Notes: a model not told the origin generated them from the sequence alone. A stretch of 64,000 bases of DNA from Rhynchospora pubera (GCA_028095005.1 CM051462.1:89415846-89479845); one strand, 5' to 3'; shown: positions 20,301 to 31,846, counted from the stretch's first letter. Translations and numbers: made by a program.

Positions 20301-20799
20301 AGTTTTCATCCAACTTTTGAAACACATCAGGAACATCATCAATAAAATCATTGGGTAATTCATTCATCATTTCATCCAAATCATTTTCTCTAATGTCATC
20401 ATTATATTGTGGTTCACTTAAATTTTCTATATGATCATCACCCACTATTACATTATCCTCTATATCATGCCCCCAATCATTTTGTACAATATTTTCAAAA
20501 TCATCAAATACATTAATATTGCTCCTTCCAGCATCTAAATTTTCTTCCAATTTTTCTCCATGTGAAACCCAACGGAGGTATTTTGGTGTTGTCATCCATC
20601 CACGCTGAATCAGATGTGATCTAATCACTTTACTATCTTGTCTCTCAAAGTTCAGACAGTGTTTACAAGGACATAAAATTCTGGGCTTTCCAGTCAACTT
20701 TCGATGTTCTTCTGCACATTTTATGAACTCATCAACAAGTCCAACAAATTCATCTGATATTCTTGAATAGTCAAACATGTACTTCTCCCTCAGATCCAT
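17344..20799 (-). CDS. TNP2-like CACTA transposase, two exons, ~1111 aa
   Basis: Start chosen at ATG 20797-20799 (MDLREKYMFDYSR); the frame extends a few codons upstream only through a non-ATG codon and an acceptor-like TATACAG. Exon 1 runs 20799-17571 and exon 2 17450-17344, joined at GT/AG to end in GVWVDRPKSPKNK. Domains in order: transposase-associated zinc region (residues ~1-85, CPCKHCLNF and WVSHGEK); Transposase_21/TNP2 catalytic region (~310-550, with LRLGLCTDGMNPYG and PKQPGNDIDVYL, then CPVC); DUF4218-type region (~690-830, HFPPSFFVVMVHLTIHLV and YMYPFERAMGQLKG); DUF4216-type region (~940-1030, YYGWIEEIWEFDY). No frameshift or internal stop was found. It cuts at the CACTA ends; whether the copy is active cannot be told from sequence. 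Confidence 0.93.
17399..17506. repeat. 36-bp direct duplication in and beside TNP2 exon 2
   Basis: The segment GGAACGCAAATTACTTGCTA with its continuation to CTTCAATTGG occurs at 17399-17431 (coding, exon 2) and again at 17474-17506 (inside the last intron). A partial exon duplication. Confidence 0.85.
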
Positions 20800-20885
20800 C
20801 TGTATATATCCAAAAGCCAAGGTTTAGGGTTTATAGATTTAATGCAATATATTAGATTTTTGGGCCGGTTACCATCCTAGCCCGC

Positions 20886-21117
20886 TCTTTGGATACTCTT
20901 GTCTCATTAGCGAGCGTACGTTAGATGCAACGTATTGTCTGAGAAAAATTCGGCAGCATTTCCCCTTATGTTCCCTGAATACGCAAACACACGATTAATC
21001 GTGCGTACGTACCCGTGGGAACATAAGAGGAAATGTCGTCGAATTTTTCTCACACAACACGTTGCATCTAACGTACAGCTCGCTGTCCTAAATGAGACAA
21101 GATAGTATCCAAAGAGC
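20886..21117. repeat. ~230-bp stem-loop upstream of TNP2
   Basis: The left arm begins GCTCTTTGGATACT and contains TACGTTAGATGCAACGT, GAGAAAAATTCG and CTTATGTTCCC. The right arm carries their complements in reverse order, ending AGTATCCAAAGAGC. The loop is near 20985-21010. It lies in the probable 5' leader or promoter of the transposase gene. Confidence 0.85.
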
Positions 21118-21589
21118 AGTACTCCTGACCGGGAGTACTATCCGAGATTAATCCCTAATGGATTAATCTCGGACGGGCAAGACCTAAAATAGTTCAAATT
21201 CCGGCATTTTGGTCCTACATGACAATACTTAACTAATAGATGCAAATGCCAATTAACCAATATGTATATGCATAGTAAATCGAAAAAAATCCAAAAAATA
21301 TATTGAGGGTTAAAATAAAAATTACCGAAATTGTCTTCTCTCAATCCGCCCTCTTCCTCTTCAATAGAAAAACTTTCTCTTCCTCTTTGATCTCCTTTGC
21401 TTTCTCTACTTATTTTGCAAATTTTCGGAATTTTTAACAATTTTTAGCTATTTTTTTATGAGGTTTTTACAAAGAGAAAAAAACTTTCGGTTGTAGATGG
21501 AAAATAATGGCCATGAAGTAGTGAAGATGAGTAATATACAAAGGGAAGGAGGAGGAGATATACCCCTTGAACTGAAAATATCTGCGTAT

Positions 21590-21890
21590 TATTAGTACCG
21601 GTTTTTTATAAAAAACCGGTACTAATAGTTGGCAGATAATTAAAAAAAAATGGGTTAGCATTAGTACCGGTTTTTCTAAAAAAACGGTACTAAAGATGCA
21701 ATTTTTAGTACCGGTTTTTTGGAAAAACCGGGTACTAATGCTAACCCATTTTTTTAAGGTTTTTTCCAGAAACATTTAGTACCGGTTTTTAAAAAAACCG
21801 GTACTAAAGGTATTGACTGACAATTACGGAATTGCCATCTTCTAATATTTATACCGGTTTTCTTAAAAAACGGTACTAAAGACCTGGTAC
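21590..21890. repeat. right subterminal palindromes of the CACTA element
   Basis: Five palindromes or degenerate palindromes of the TAGTACCGGTTTTT type, the outermost ending ~25 bp from the terminus. Confidence 0.9.
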
Positions 21891-21913
21891 TAATGCTTTT
21901 TTTTGGCGTAGTG

Positions 21914-24068
21914 TAATTTGAAAGGTCCAATATCTAATTTCGCTTGACATTACAAGGTTTCAAATCGGGTCGCAAACACTGGTCCAACGGAGAATCTCTC
22001 AAATTTGAAATTTAAATTTTTATACACAATATTTTGATAGATAAGATTAAATTAAACTTTTATTAAATTTTTTAATTATTGAAAATTTACACATCTAATT
22101 AATTATATCAAATCGCACTTTGAGATAAAATATAGGCGTTTGTATTTTGCAAAAATACAACCAGGTTGCGTTCTCCAAAACTACACGGCATGGGCATTTC
22201 GACATGACAGACATGCATGCTTGTTGACAATATACATTTATCAAATTAGTATACGACACTAGAATATTGACATGTCTTGGCGCTAAAGTTGCATCGTGTT
22301 AAAGACCCTAGAGTATCGACACGTTTAAACACGACACAAAGTTGATATATATGAGACACAATATGACACAAAATGCGACACAATTAAAATTAAATTATTT
22401 ATATTCTAAGTATATTTTAAGTAATTTTTTAACTTAATGAGTGATTTTGATTTATGCCACCGTAAAAGTTGAAAATTAAAAATATACTATTACTAAATGA
22501 CAAATTATCTTTATGCCATCAATAAATGACAAAACTAGATTTAAACCATCAATCAATTAATTTGGTCATTTTGCCCTTTGAAATATGCCACTTCAAACAT
22601 TAAAAATATAATTATTCTACTGTAAAATATTAAAATTAGAAATATGTTATCGCAAAATAAGTCATTTATACTATGCCATCAACAAAAGATATAAAAATTT
22701 AAAATTTCGAATTCAAAATTTTTAAAAATAAAGTTTTGAAATATTTTTAATTGAAAAAATTCAATTTTATTTTCATTAGAAATTTTAAATTTGAAAGTTC
22801 AAAATTTTAAAATTTATTTCTTGTCAATATGGTTTGTTTATTTGCTATTAACTTAATCTAATTATTCCTAAATTAAAATGAGTATATGCTATAAATCTAA
22901 TGATGAATATTTATAATATTCATTTTTTAATCATTATATGACAAGTAAAAATAAATTCCTACAATTTATCATAATTTTTAATATTTTCTTATTCTCAAAA
23001 TTTTTAAAGATTTTTCAACTAAAAAATTAAGATAATTTCTGACACGTTTAACATGTCTTGTCGTGTCCTGCCATAGTACATGTTATCGTGTTAGTTAGTT
23101 TTTTCATTTGATCATTACGATGCGACACGGCACAATATGTTTGCAATACTTATAATTAGGGTTAATTAAAGATAGTGGATCCCAACGTTCTCAATTGAAC
23201 TTAGCAGGAATGCTCAATTAAATGAGAACGAGTAGTGAATTAGTGAATTAGTGACTAAGCAGGAGGGTCATAATTTTATAATCGACATTCAAAATAGCTG
23301 TGCATATTGGACTAATCTTAACCACATGAAATTAAATGAATAATTCAGAATTTGCTACAACTCGTCAATTATGCCAGTATATATAACATCTACTGAAGCC
23401 TACCACAAAATATGGATAGTGGGACTGATGAATTTGTGGTCCGTTTTTTTTTTTTGAAATTGCGGTATAGCCGTAGAGGTTCTAGCTAGACCCGTCTCGT
23501 GTTTATTTATTTATTGATGAGAACATTTTCAGTCCAAGCATGTGTCCTGCAACTGCAATCAACATTACCCGAAGTAGCACGAAAAGGACTTTGAGTACCG
23601 AAATATTTTTTTTGTCTTACTACATTGTCTTGCTATTTTAAGGTTTTCTGATCGTCCCCACTACCAACCATGTTTTTTTTTTCCCCTTCACAGTTTTTCA
23701 TGTAACGGTTAGAAATTGCTTTTTTTTGGTGGTCAGAACTAAAATAGTAACAAATGGATATCTAAAAAAAATTCAAATTATTACCGTTGAGATTTTGACA
23801 TGTAGAGTTGCCCTAACTCTAATCATATATTGTATTATATCATGACTCCAAACAAAAATAAACAATTCAAACTGTTCATCTTATATTACTTCACATAATA
23901 ATAATAGTGCAAATTCAACATGGACATATCATTTTTCTTTTAAGGAAAACCGATAATGACATTAATTTAGCCTAATGACATCCTATCATTTTCATTTTTC
24001 TCTTAGTTTAAATCCAACAATATATTTAAATTAAAAATTATAACAGTACAATACAAATCATAAAATAA
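21914..24068. other. intergenic, AT-rich
   Basis: No gene found. A T-rich run followed by GAAATTGCGGTATAGCCGTA at ~23443-23530 resembles the 3' tail of a minus-oriented L1-type LINE. Repeated A/T words at 22640-23000 are low complexity. Confidence 0.45.
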
Positions 24069-24452
24069 GTAAATCTACTGTGCACCATGACTGTTTTGGT
24101 CGGTGGATCGACAAATTATCATTGTAATTTAACCAATCTAATCTATATATTGAAATCTTATAGAAATCAAAATTCTACATTTTTTGAAAATCTTTTACTA
24201 TTTTTCTTTTAAAAAATTTATACTTTCTATTTTTGGATATTCTTACTATTAAAGTATTAATTTATATCCAAAAATGGTAACAGAAAAAAATCATAAGAAA
24301 ATAGTAAAAAATTTTACAAAATATAATTTTTTTATGAGATTTCAATTTATAGATTGGTTGGTTAAATTAGATTTGACAATTTTTGAAACCACTGACCAAA
24401 ACGTTCACGGTGCACGAAAACTTATATGCATCATGGTGCACAATAGATTTAC
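24069..24452. mobile_element. hairpin MITE
   Basis: The left end GTAAATCTACTGTGCACCAT is matched at the right by ATGGTGCACAATAGATTTAC. Arms carry TTAACCAATCTAATCTATA versus TAGATTGGTTGGTTAAATTA. The 24274-24489 frame is a chance ORF within it. Confidence 0.75.
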
Positions 24453-24798
24453 TCATCATAAAAGAATACTTAATACAAAAATCAAATAATAAATAAATCC
24501 TATATGTAATGAACATATACTAACGCAAATATTTTTTTTTTCTATTTTTAAGTAGAGATGCGACGTCCGGACCACTTTCCTATATATTATAGAAAAGTAA
24601 TCCAAAGTCCAAACAAAATACAACCCCAATATACACAATCCTAAAATTCCAATATCAACACAGCGTAACTGAATGCTGTATATCAAATTATTAATCTTGA
24701 ATCATTCTTATTCAGGACTGGTATGGTATGCTTGTTTAGATTCGGCCGTTAATAACTAATTAATACGACACATCTTGGACTACACGTTGATAAATTAT

Positions 24799-24895
24799 GT
24801 TTTTTTTTTGAAGAAAATTAAGGACCAAGTCCCATAACTTTTGTATTAATTAAAGAAGTTATTATATAAACAAAGGACAGGTTCACAGAGTGAAC
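24799..24895 (-). mobile_element. LINE-like 3' tail
   Basis: Read on the minus strand this ends GTTATGGGACTTGGTCCTTA then TTTTCTTCAAAAAAAAA. A short 3'-UTR fragment plus poly(A) of the form seen at 3' ends of plant L1 LINEs. No coding part remains. Confidence 0.35.
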
Positions 24896-25184
24896 TTTTT
24901 TTTAAAAAAAAAACAGAGAGGAAAAGTACATAAATTATGGTTTTGATACAATTAAAGTATTAGTATGGGTTTTCTTTTCTACGGAAAACCGACTTTTAAC
25001 AAAATATCAACACATAATTCATTGACCAATAAACAGCCATGTAATAAGCATGCACGTACTAGGGAAAAATATGCGCAATTTTTTTAAGATTTTTTTTTAG
25101 AATAAATTGGACTTCTAAGCAATTCAACTTATTATTAAATTAAATGTCTATGAATGACCCTCCAGCGGTGTTTCGAAACTGCAA

Positions 25185-25331
25185 GGCTCTGTTTGGATAA
25201 GTGCAAGAATAAGAGAATAGTTTCTTTCTATTCTCAAATTTATTATAAACAATCCAAACCTTCACAAAGTTACACACTTCTCAATATTTTTTCCCTTATT
25301 CCTCTTATTCCCACACTATCCAAACTGAGCC
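25185..25331 (+). mobile_element. MITE, GGCTCCGTTTGG family, copy 2
   Basis: Ends GGCTCTGTTTGGATA / TATCCAAACTGAGCC with the family core CACAAAGTTACACACTTCTC. The flanking trinucleotides (CAA, TTA) do not match. Confidence 0.75.
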
Positions 25332-25940
25332 TTAGATTTTAATTGCCCTCAACTCATAATCAGGAAATCCTTCTTGAATCATGCAACTGACATGAAAAAT
25401 TAAATGCACATAAGACATCCTCATTTCTTTCTGAATTAACAAATCTAAATTTTATAGATCAGGGGATGATACAAGAAAGATTCTCCGATGATAATGATAG
25501 TCATGTAATCCTCCCAAAATGATAATGTTATATATGCTAATTGCATCGGATACATTATCATAATACATCCAGCTAGCTGTAGTCATCCCAAGTCGAATGT
25601 TTTATTTTAACCATGTGCACAGACAATACCAGCATATGTATTTTACCTCCTAAGATATTGGCATGTTCATGGTTAAATATATATCAAGCAACGCTGTAAC
25701 TACCCTGTCCTCATTTGTTTATTTTCTGACTTAAACCTACCATATTCCTGCATAAAATATTAACTCTCTGATATACTTCCAAGCAGAACCAAATAAATAT
25801 CCAATCAGAGCTCCTTTCTACTATCTTCAGGCAGTTTCGCCAAACTTTTACCATGAGCATTTCTTTTTTTGGGCAAGTATTGGTTGGGAAACGAATATAT
25901 CAAAACTATTACATATATCTAACTTTTGTATGCATAAAAA
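25332..25940. other. intergenic, nothing recognised
   Basis: No gene or repeat that I can support. Confidence 0.45.
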
Positions 25941-26350
25941 AGAAAAAGTTTAATAGGACTTTCTATGCACCACGGATTTTTTTTGAAAGTATTTTTGTAA
26001 ATTGACAAATCAAATTTAATAACCAATTTAATCTACATATTTAAATCTCATAGCAAACCAAATTTTATAATTTTAGAGATTTTATTACTATTTTTTAATT
26101 TTTTAAAACATACTATTATAGGAAACAAACTACTATTTGCAACATTAAAAAAATAGAAGGTTTTAAAAAATTCGGAAAAAAATAATAATAAAATTTCAAA
26201 ATAATAAAATTAGATTTTCTATGAAATTTCAACATGTACATTAGATTGGTTAAATTAGATTTGTCAATTTATAAATACTTTAAAAAATGTTCTCGGTTTA
26301 TATAGAAAATTCTATGCACTCTATATATGGTGTATATTAAACTTTCTCTT
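25941..26350. mobile_element. hairpin MITE related to 24069-24452
   Basis: The left end AGAAAAAGTTTAATAGGACT is mirrored by TATTAAACTTTCTCTT. Inner arms TAACCAATTTAATCTACATA versus TACATTAGATTGGTTAAATT are nearly the same as in the element at 24069. Fold-back over ~400 bp. Confidence 0.7.
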
Positions 26351-27005
26351 AAAAAAACTATATTAATTATAACCTGCAACTATATAATATAATTTCTATT
26401 GTATATATAGCCTTTCACCATAGGGAGTGATAGTGATACGTCATTTTGCTGCTATCGTCGAAGGTTTAAAATACAGTCGACAGGGTGATAGTACATAAAG
26501 ATTTAAAAACGGTGTACTACAAATTGAATTATTGTTCGAAAGAGGCTACGCCACGACAAACAACGGTTCCAAAGAGGCTAATGAATTTTTTTATGAACAC
26601 AACACAGTCACTCCCACGGCATTAGCATTGAAAAAGGAACTCCAAAACTCTCCAAACAACAAACCAAATCGCAAAGGGTTAGCCGTATATATTGTCGTTA
26701 CTTCGAACAATGATATGAAAAATTCATTTATTATCTAACTTTTTTTTTATGTTTAACGAATCATATTAAATATATGTAATACTCCGAAAATATCAATTTT
26801 TTTGCTAATTGTTGTATCTTTTGGCTAGCCATTAAGAAATGGAATCATAACCCTTTTTTCCCCCTAAAATTTTCAAAAACACTGTCCTCTCTATATATAT
26901 TTGCAAAAAAATCCATTTTCTTCCAAAAAAAATGCAAATAATTCCTACCTACGGTACGGACATACCTAGTTCATTGAATCTATCTGAGAGAAAGCAAGAT
27001 GCAGC
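26351..27005. other. intergenic, nothing recognised
   Basis: The 26532-26738 frame has no recognisable domain and sits in AT-rich sequence. Confidence 0.45.
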
Positions 27006-27369
27006 CAATGTTTTTAAAACCAAACCGGTTACTGAACCGGCTAACAAAATGGTTCGGCGGTTCAACCGCCTCAACCGCTTCAACCGGTTGAACCAGTGAG
27101 AAAACCGGATGATTTGTCTAGTTTAAATATAAAATATGATCAAACAATACAAAAAGTCGATGGTAGCCCAGTGGTTAAGTTGCTATATTACTCACAAAGT
27201 GCTCTAAGAGATTCAAGTCTTACTCATCACAATTTGTTTTCTCCTAATTTTGCTATAGTTTCCATATGAAGAAAATCGCTGATTTTTATTGTCCAATGGA
27301 CTGGACCAGGATCTGGTTTGTAGTTTAACCGGATGAACTGGCTGGTCCGGTCCGGTTTATAAAACATTG
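27006..27369 (+). mobile_element. hAT-like MITE carrying a tRNA-like segment
   Basis: The ends CAATGTTTTTAAAACC / CCGGTTTATAAAACATTG form imperfect TIRs, with flanking octamers GATGCAGC and GATGCATC (6 of 8 equal). GC-rich CCGGTT repeats line both arms. The middle (27155-27235) contains GGTAGCCCAGTGGTTAAG and AGATTCAAGTC, spaced like Pol III A and B boxes. hAT assignment rests on the approximate 8-bp duplication. Confidence 0.55.
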
Positions 27370-27611
27370 GATGCATCTTTTTGCTGCCATTTAAGGCATG
27401 TAAATTATCAACTACATATCACCAATGTTGCAACCAAAAAAGTTAAGGAAGCATAATATTCGAAATGATTTGTTAAGAAATAAAATAACAAGAACCAAAA
27501 TTCTGTAGCAATGTCTATCCTTAAAATAGAAAAATGATAACGCTGCACATAGAAAATCAGGATAGAATCAAGTCCAAACATTATCAAATCTTATAAGTTA
27601 TAACTAAAAAA

Positions 27612-28015
27612 AATGCTAGTGTCCTATATATAGCACGGATGGGTCCATCCAATATGATCGTTTTTACATTTTTAAATTTCAAATGACCGATCTGAACAGT
27701 TTAATATGTTCTCCATATTGAAAAATTAGAAGAAACCAATTTTTATATTTTTTTTTCAATTTTTTTTACTTTTTTTTTTGGCATTTTGAAAATTCATGAT
27801 ATGAACATTATGGATCGTCCAATAACAACGATTTTCTAAAATACTAAAAAATAATAAAAAATTTTTGAAAAAAATGCAAAAATTAGTTTCTTATGAGTTT
27901 TCAATATGGAAAAACATATAGAACGGTTCGGATCGATTATTTGAAATTTAAAAACGTGTAAACGATCGTATTGAACCGAGTTCATCCGTCCAATACATTT
28001 GAACTCTACATTTCT
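27612..28015. mobile_element. hairpin MITE
   Basis: The arms GGATGGGTCCATCCAATATG, CGATCGTTTTTACA and AAATTTCAAATGACCGATC on the left are answered on the right by CGATTATTTGAAATTT, GTGTAAACGATCGTATTG and GTTCATCCGTCC. The hinge is near 27800. Confidence 0.75.
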
Positions 28016-28380
28016 CTATAACTAAATATACATAAATCTACAAGGAACATACCTTTCTCATCCTTCGGCAACTTCTTTAGCATGATGATGCACAGTCAGG
28101 TATTTTACCGTAGTACAAATGTGCAATAGAGAACACGCAAATACTAGAAGTATGGATGTGTGCCAGAGAAAAATCAGCTGAAGGGGCACCGGTTGTTCAT
28201 CTGGTAAGTTGTGTTCAAACCATACTGAAAATTATTTACACGAGAAGCTTATATTTATTATTGATGCTGAACAAAGTAAATTTACAAACTCAATAAATAA
28301 GATGATTTTAGTTAAATGCTTATTTGATGTAGGAAAATTAGTATTGAAACCCAACTAACGAGCAAAGATGTATTGACTAG

Positions 28381-28528
28381 GGTTCCATTTGGATACGTCT
28401 ATGAATAAGGGAATAGCTTCTTTCTAGACGTAAATTTATTGTTAACCATCCAAATTCTTCACAAAGTTACACACTTTTCAATATTATTCCTATTATTCCT
28501 CTTATTCCTTAGCGATCAAAACGGAGCC
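28381..28528 (+). mobile_element. MITE, GGCTCCGTTTGG family, copy 3
   Basis: Ends GGTTCCATTTGGATA / ATCAAAACGGAGCC, family core CACAAAGTTACACACTTTTC, perfect 3-bp TSD TAG (28378-28380 and 28529-28531). Confidence 0.75.
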
Positions 28529-29534
28529 TAGAAGAATTATGCTTTTGTGTGTAATATTGCAAGAGCATACACGTATATTATTACTTAATTATAATTATTA
28601 CTACTTCCATTATTTGCGGTCTTTTCTTCCAGTTTTTAATTTTCAAAATAAAAATAATAATAAAATACTTAAAAATTTGTTATTTGTGCATGTGACCAAT
28701 TAAGGTTGTTTAGAGTTGTATAAATTTATTAGTAAAAATAAAAAAGGAGAAACCTCTCTTGTACGTTTTCTTTTGGGCAAAGAAGAATTGACTGAGTCAC
28801 TTAATTGAAAATTTAATACAAATGACAAGTTCGATCAGAAATTTTGAACAACAGGTTAAATAAACCAACCAACTATTTTGTGACCTCCGATTCTCCTTCA
28901 AATTTTGTTAGTACTTAGTAACAACCAATTAATACTGGCTAAATTTGAATAATATGGACGATTTCATCTTCCTTCCTTTATTCCCCCCCTTATCCAACTT
29001 GCCATTTTATTAGTCTCATTTATTAATATCACCACGGTACAGATGGTACAGGAAAGAGCGAGGAACACATGTTTGGATTTGGGGGCCACTTGTAAGTTGT
29101 AATACCTAAAATCTATCGAAGACACTTACCAGAAGAGGTGTAAAATGCTGACACGTCCAAATATTGACTGCGCTACCTGTCAAAGAAAACGGGACCCACA
29201 AGAAGGTGAGTTGGCTTTCCTGTAAAAGAAGAAACAAAGAAATAAAGAAACAAACAAAACGGAGAGGTCTATTTCCAATTTTCCATACCTTTCATTGTCA
29301 GCATTGACTGCCTCTTGGATTGATATATTCTCTGCATAGTTTACCATCATTAGAAAAATTATATCGCATAAAAAGGCCATAAGAATATCTTTATTTAGAA
29401 ACCACCCCGCTGGGGGAGGAGAAGAGGCATGAAGGATGGTCCCCAGAGTAGACGGCCTATACCAACGAATAGAAAAGAAACCCTAATTTCTGAGTTAAGC
29501 CTATTGATGGAAGCTATTTGGGGCCTTCTCTTTC
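28529..29534 (+). promoter_or_regulatory. upstream region of MIR156
   Basis: No coding signal. The last ~300 bp are less AT-rich and lead into the TATA box at 29535. No specific regulatory site could be supported. Minus-strand frames at 29180-29380 and 29395-29622 are antisense chance ORFs. Confidence 0.4.
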
Positions 29535-29542
29535 TATAAAAG
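29535..29542 (+). promoter_or_regulatory. TATA box of the MIR156 primary transcript
   Basis: TATAAAAG in a CT-rich context, ~225 bp upstream of the mature miR156. Transcription would start near 29565, just before a CT-rich leader typical of plant 5' ends. Confidence 0.65.
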
Positions 29543-29564
29543 GAACCGCCACAGGAGTTCTTCC

Positions 29565-30510
29565 ACACAAAATTGAGCGAGATCAGAGACACTAGACCAG
29601 ATCTAGCCGCCTCTCTTTCCATCTCCCCTCTCCTCTCCTCCCCTCTCCTCCTATCATCCTACAAGAAAACCCTAGATCTGATTGAACTAACAAGTGTGCT
29701 ATTTCTTCTCTGTTTGTGTTCTCAGTGGTGGTGGATGGGGATTTAAGGGTTTGGTGGGCTGACAGAAGAGAGTGAGCACATAGCGGTAACTCTGTACCTG
29801 AGAAAAGAAAGAACGGTACCGGTGCTGTTGCGTGCTCACATCTCTTTCTGTCAGCTCTTCTGCTTCCCTTGGTACTCGTACCAGGAACTGAATCCTATCT
29901 CATCCACAACTGCTGTTACTCTTATCTCTCTGCCTTGTCTTTTTCTTTTTCTTTTGTTTCAGATTTGACGGATCATGAAGAAAGTTCGGTGATGCTCTCA
30001 TGGAGGTAAGACAACTATCTTATCATATCAGTGCTTTCTTATTTTCTGTGCTCTTCTTGGGGGAAGTTAATTATTATGCGGTTAAAAAAAAGGAGGAAAT
30101 CATTGGAAAGAGGAGAGGCGTGAGGTGGGTGCGGGGTTTTTCAGAAAAAACTACCGAGGTTGGGGTCCTGGCAGGGGTCATTTATTAATTAGGATTTACT
30201 TTAGGGTTTTCATGGGAAAATGGGATTTGGAATTTAGTTTTTGATGGGACTGATTACTGATTAGAATCACTTGGCACGCAGCCCGGATTTAACGGAAAGA
30301 GAAATTACTGTTTGACTGGTCCTCATTTTGCACTCTCTTTCGTTTGAATCATCTCTCCTTTTTTTTTCACGTTTTTGTGTTTTTTTTTTAACTTTTCTTC
30401 TACTTTCCTCTTGCTACAAGATTTTTGGACCATCAATTGGTACTAGGAGAAGAGGCGGATCAAGGGATGTTCATGAAGACACCTTTGAAGCCACAACAAA
30501 AGAAGAAAAG
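29565..30510 (+). ncRNA. probable spliced MIR156 primary transcript
   Basis: Downstream of the hairpin, TTTTGTTTCAG precedes a 42-nt segment (29964-30005) that ends at GTAAGAC, an acceptor/donor pair fit for a small exon. A second candidate exon is 30421-30510, ending at GTATGG. Plant pri-miR156 transcripts are often spliced; the exons here are prediction only, and the 3' end is unknown. Confidence 0.4.
29735..29880 (+). ncRNA. MIR156: MIR156 precursor hairpin
   Basis: The 5' arm carries TGACAGAAGAGAGTGAGCAC at 29760-29779, identical to the canonical mature miR156. The 3' arm carries GCTCACATCTCTTTCTGTCA (29834-29853, continuing GC), a typical miR156* strand. The arms pair as GGGCTGACAGAAGAGAG... 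with ...CTCTTTCTGTCAGCTC and extend upward through CACATAGCGGT / ACCGGTGCTGTTGCGTG to a loop near 29800. Known role: guides Argonaute1 to cleave or repress SPL transcription-factor mRNAs, keeping the plant juvenile. The locus lies between MITE-rich segments with its own TATA box. The mature and star strands are directly visible; the activity of this particular copy is inferred. Confidence 0.97.
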
Positions 30511-31846
30511 GTATGGATCTTTAGTTAGATATGTCCTTGTTTCAAAGATTTGTGCTGTATTTCAAGTCCCTAGGATCTGCTAGAATTTTTGTCTATACCG
30601 AGAGTTTGCCTTTGCTAATGATTTCTGTGTCGAGGACTCTAGGAGAGTTATCCCTTACTACAGATAATAATATATTAAATCTCCATATATACGGTGAATA
30701 TTTGATTTTAGTCTGGTAGTGTTTACTATAAACTATAGCTATTAGTTTTCTTTGAATTTGTATGTTTCATCAACAATTGACTAAAATTTGTGCTTTGGTT
30801 AATATCCATTATTCTTTTTATCCTGTCCCTGTGTTTTATCTTTTGTTCATGCATGTGATTATGTTATGACCAGTGTCCTTATTATTTTTCGAGTAGACAG
30901 GATTGAATGATTCACCTTGATAATCTATTATTTTCATAGGAAATATTAATAATAGATTAATTCAGTCAATTTCATTTTGTACCCAGTGTTTAAGATGATA
31001 CAATTTGTATTTGCTTGTCATCTTTTGTTGTATGATACAGGTCTCCTTATAAGCTTATACAAACTCATTTGCTGTCTTATATTAATATTAACATAAACTA
31101 ATATCACTTCTAAATCCTATCAATTTTTCATTACTATCTCAATTATATCCTTGGACTTGTCTTTATTTCATGTCTCACCTGTGATTAAACTGTATCCTAT
31201 GTTATCATATATATAAACACAAGCTTCTTTGCATGATGTTCTCTTAACCCTGGATATTGTGCATGGTTGATGTATTAATGTTACTGCAGTTTAAAACATT
31301 TTATCAATTTTAATTTCCTTCATTTAGTAGATGCTATCAATTTCTGTGTTGAAAGGTAACCTAGAATTTCTCAATCTAAAAGATGTATAATATAACCTAA
31401 TTCAGAGACTTTGCACCAAAATAATGTTAGCTTTAATACTACATCAGATGTCAATTAAATAAAATAAGAAATTTGTGGAAGATGATTGATTCAATATTTA
31501 AATTCTGGTATGAATCATTTACTAATAAATGCATAAAGAAAATTGTCTTCACCATTTGTCCTATACTTTATTTGGAAGATTTGCTGGAATTTTATTTCCT
31601 GCCAGTTTCATGGCATAAATACATTTGCTATATATATATATGCATTTGTTTGGGTTCTTTTACATGTTTGGCTAGGTACTACTTTCACACCTAATGCTAT
31701 CAATTTTTCTGAGCTTAATGTTATCCACCTAAAGCAAAGAAATTACAAATCTCATTTAGGATATCTATCATCTTGGTGGTAGCTGCAGTTGGATTATGCT
31801 CACTTAAAAAACCATGAAGGTAGTTTGTAGCACAAACTCTTGAAAT
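30511..31846. other. intergenic or pri-miRNA 3' region
   Basis: T-rich with many stop codons on all frames. No repeat with clear ends. Could be intron of a long MIR156 transcript. Confidence 0.4.

Larger units (their letters stand above)
13713..21913 (-). mobile_element. CACTA (En/Spm) transposon, 8.2 kb, structurally complete
   Basis: The ends are CACTGCGCCA at 13713 and, on the other strand, CACTACGCCA ending at 21913, with a perfect 3-bp TSD, TAA, at 13710-13712 and 21914-21916. Both subterminal zones hold palindromes of the TTAGTACCGGTTTTT type. It encodes a TNP2-like transposase (17344-20799) and a TNPA-like protein (14331-15017), both on the minus strand, plus two further small ORFs between them. 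A complete set of ends with long reading frames suggests a fairly young and perhaps recently autonomous copy. Confidence 0.93.

Noticed and set aside
27155..27235. A tRNA gene
   Set aside because: Only A- and B-box-like motifs are present; no acceptor stem or anticodon arm can be folded.
29395..29622. Minus-strand frame upstream of MIR156
   Set aside because: Lies antisense to the promoter and leader of the miRNA gene, no domain, and the CT-rich leader explains its composition.
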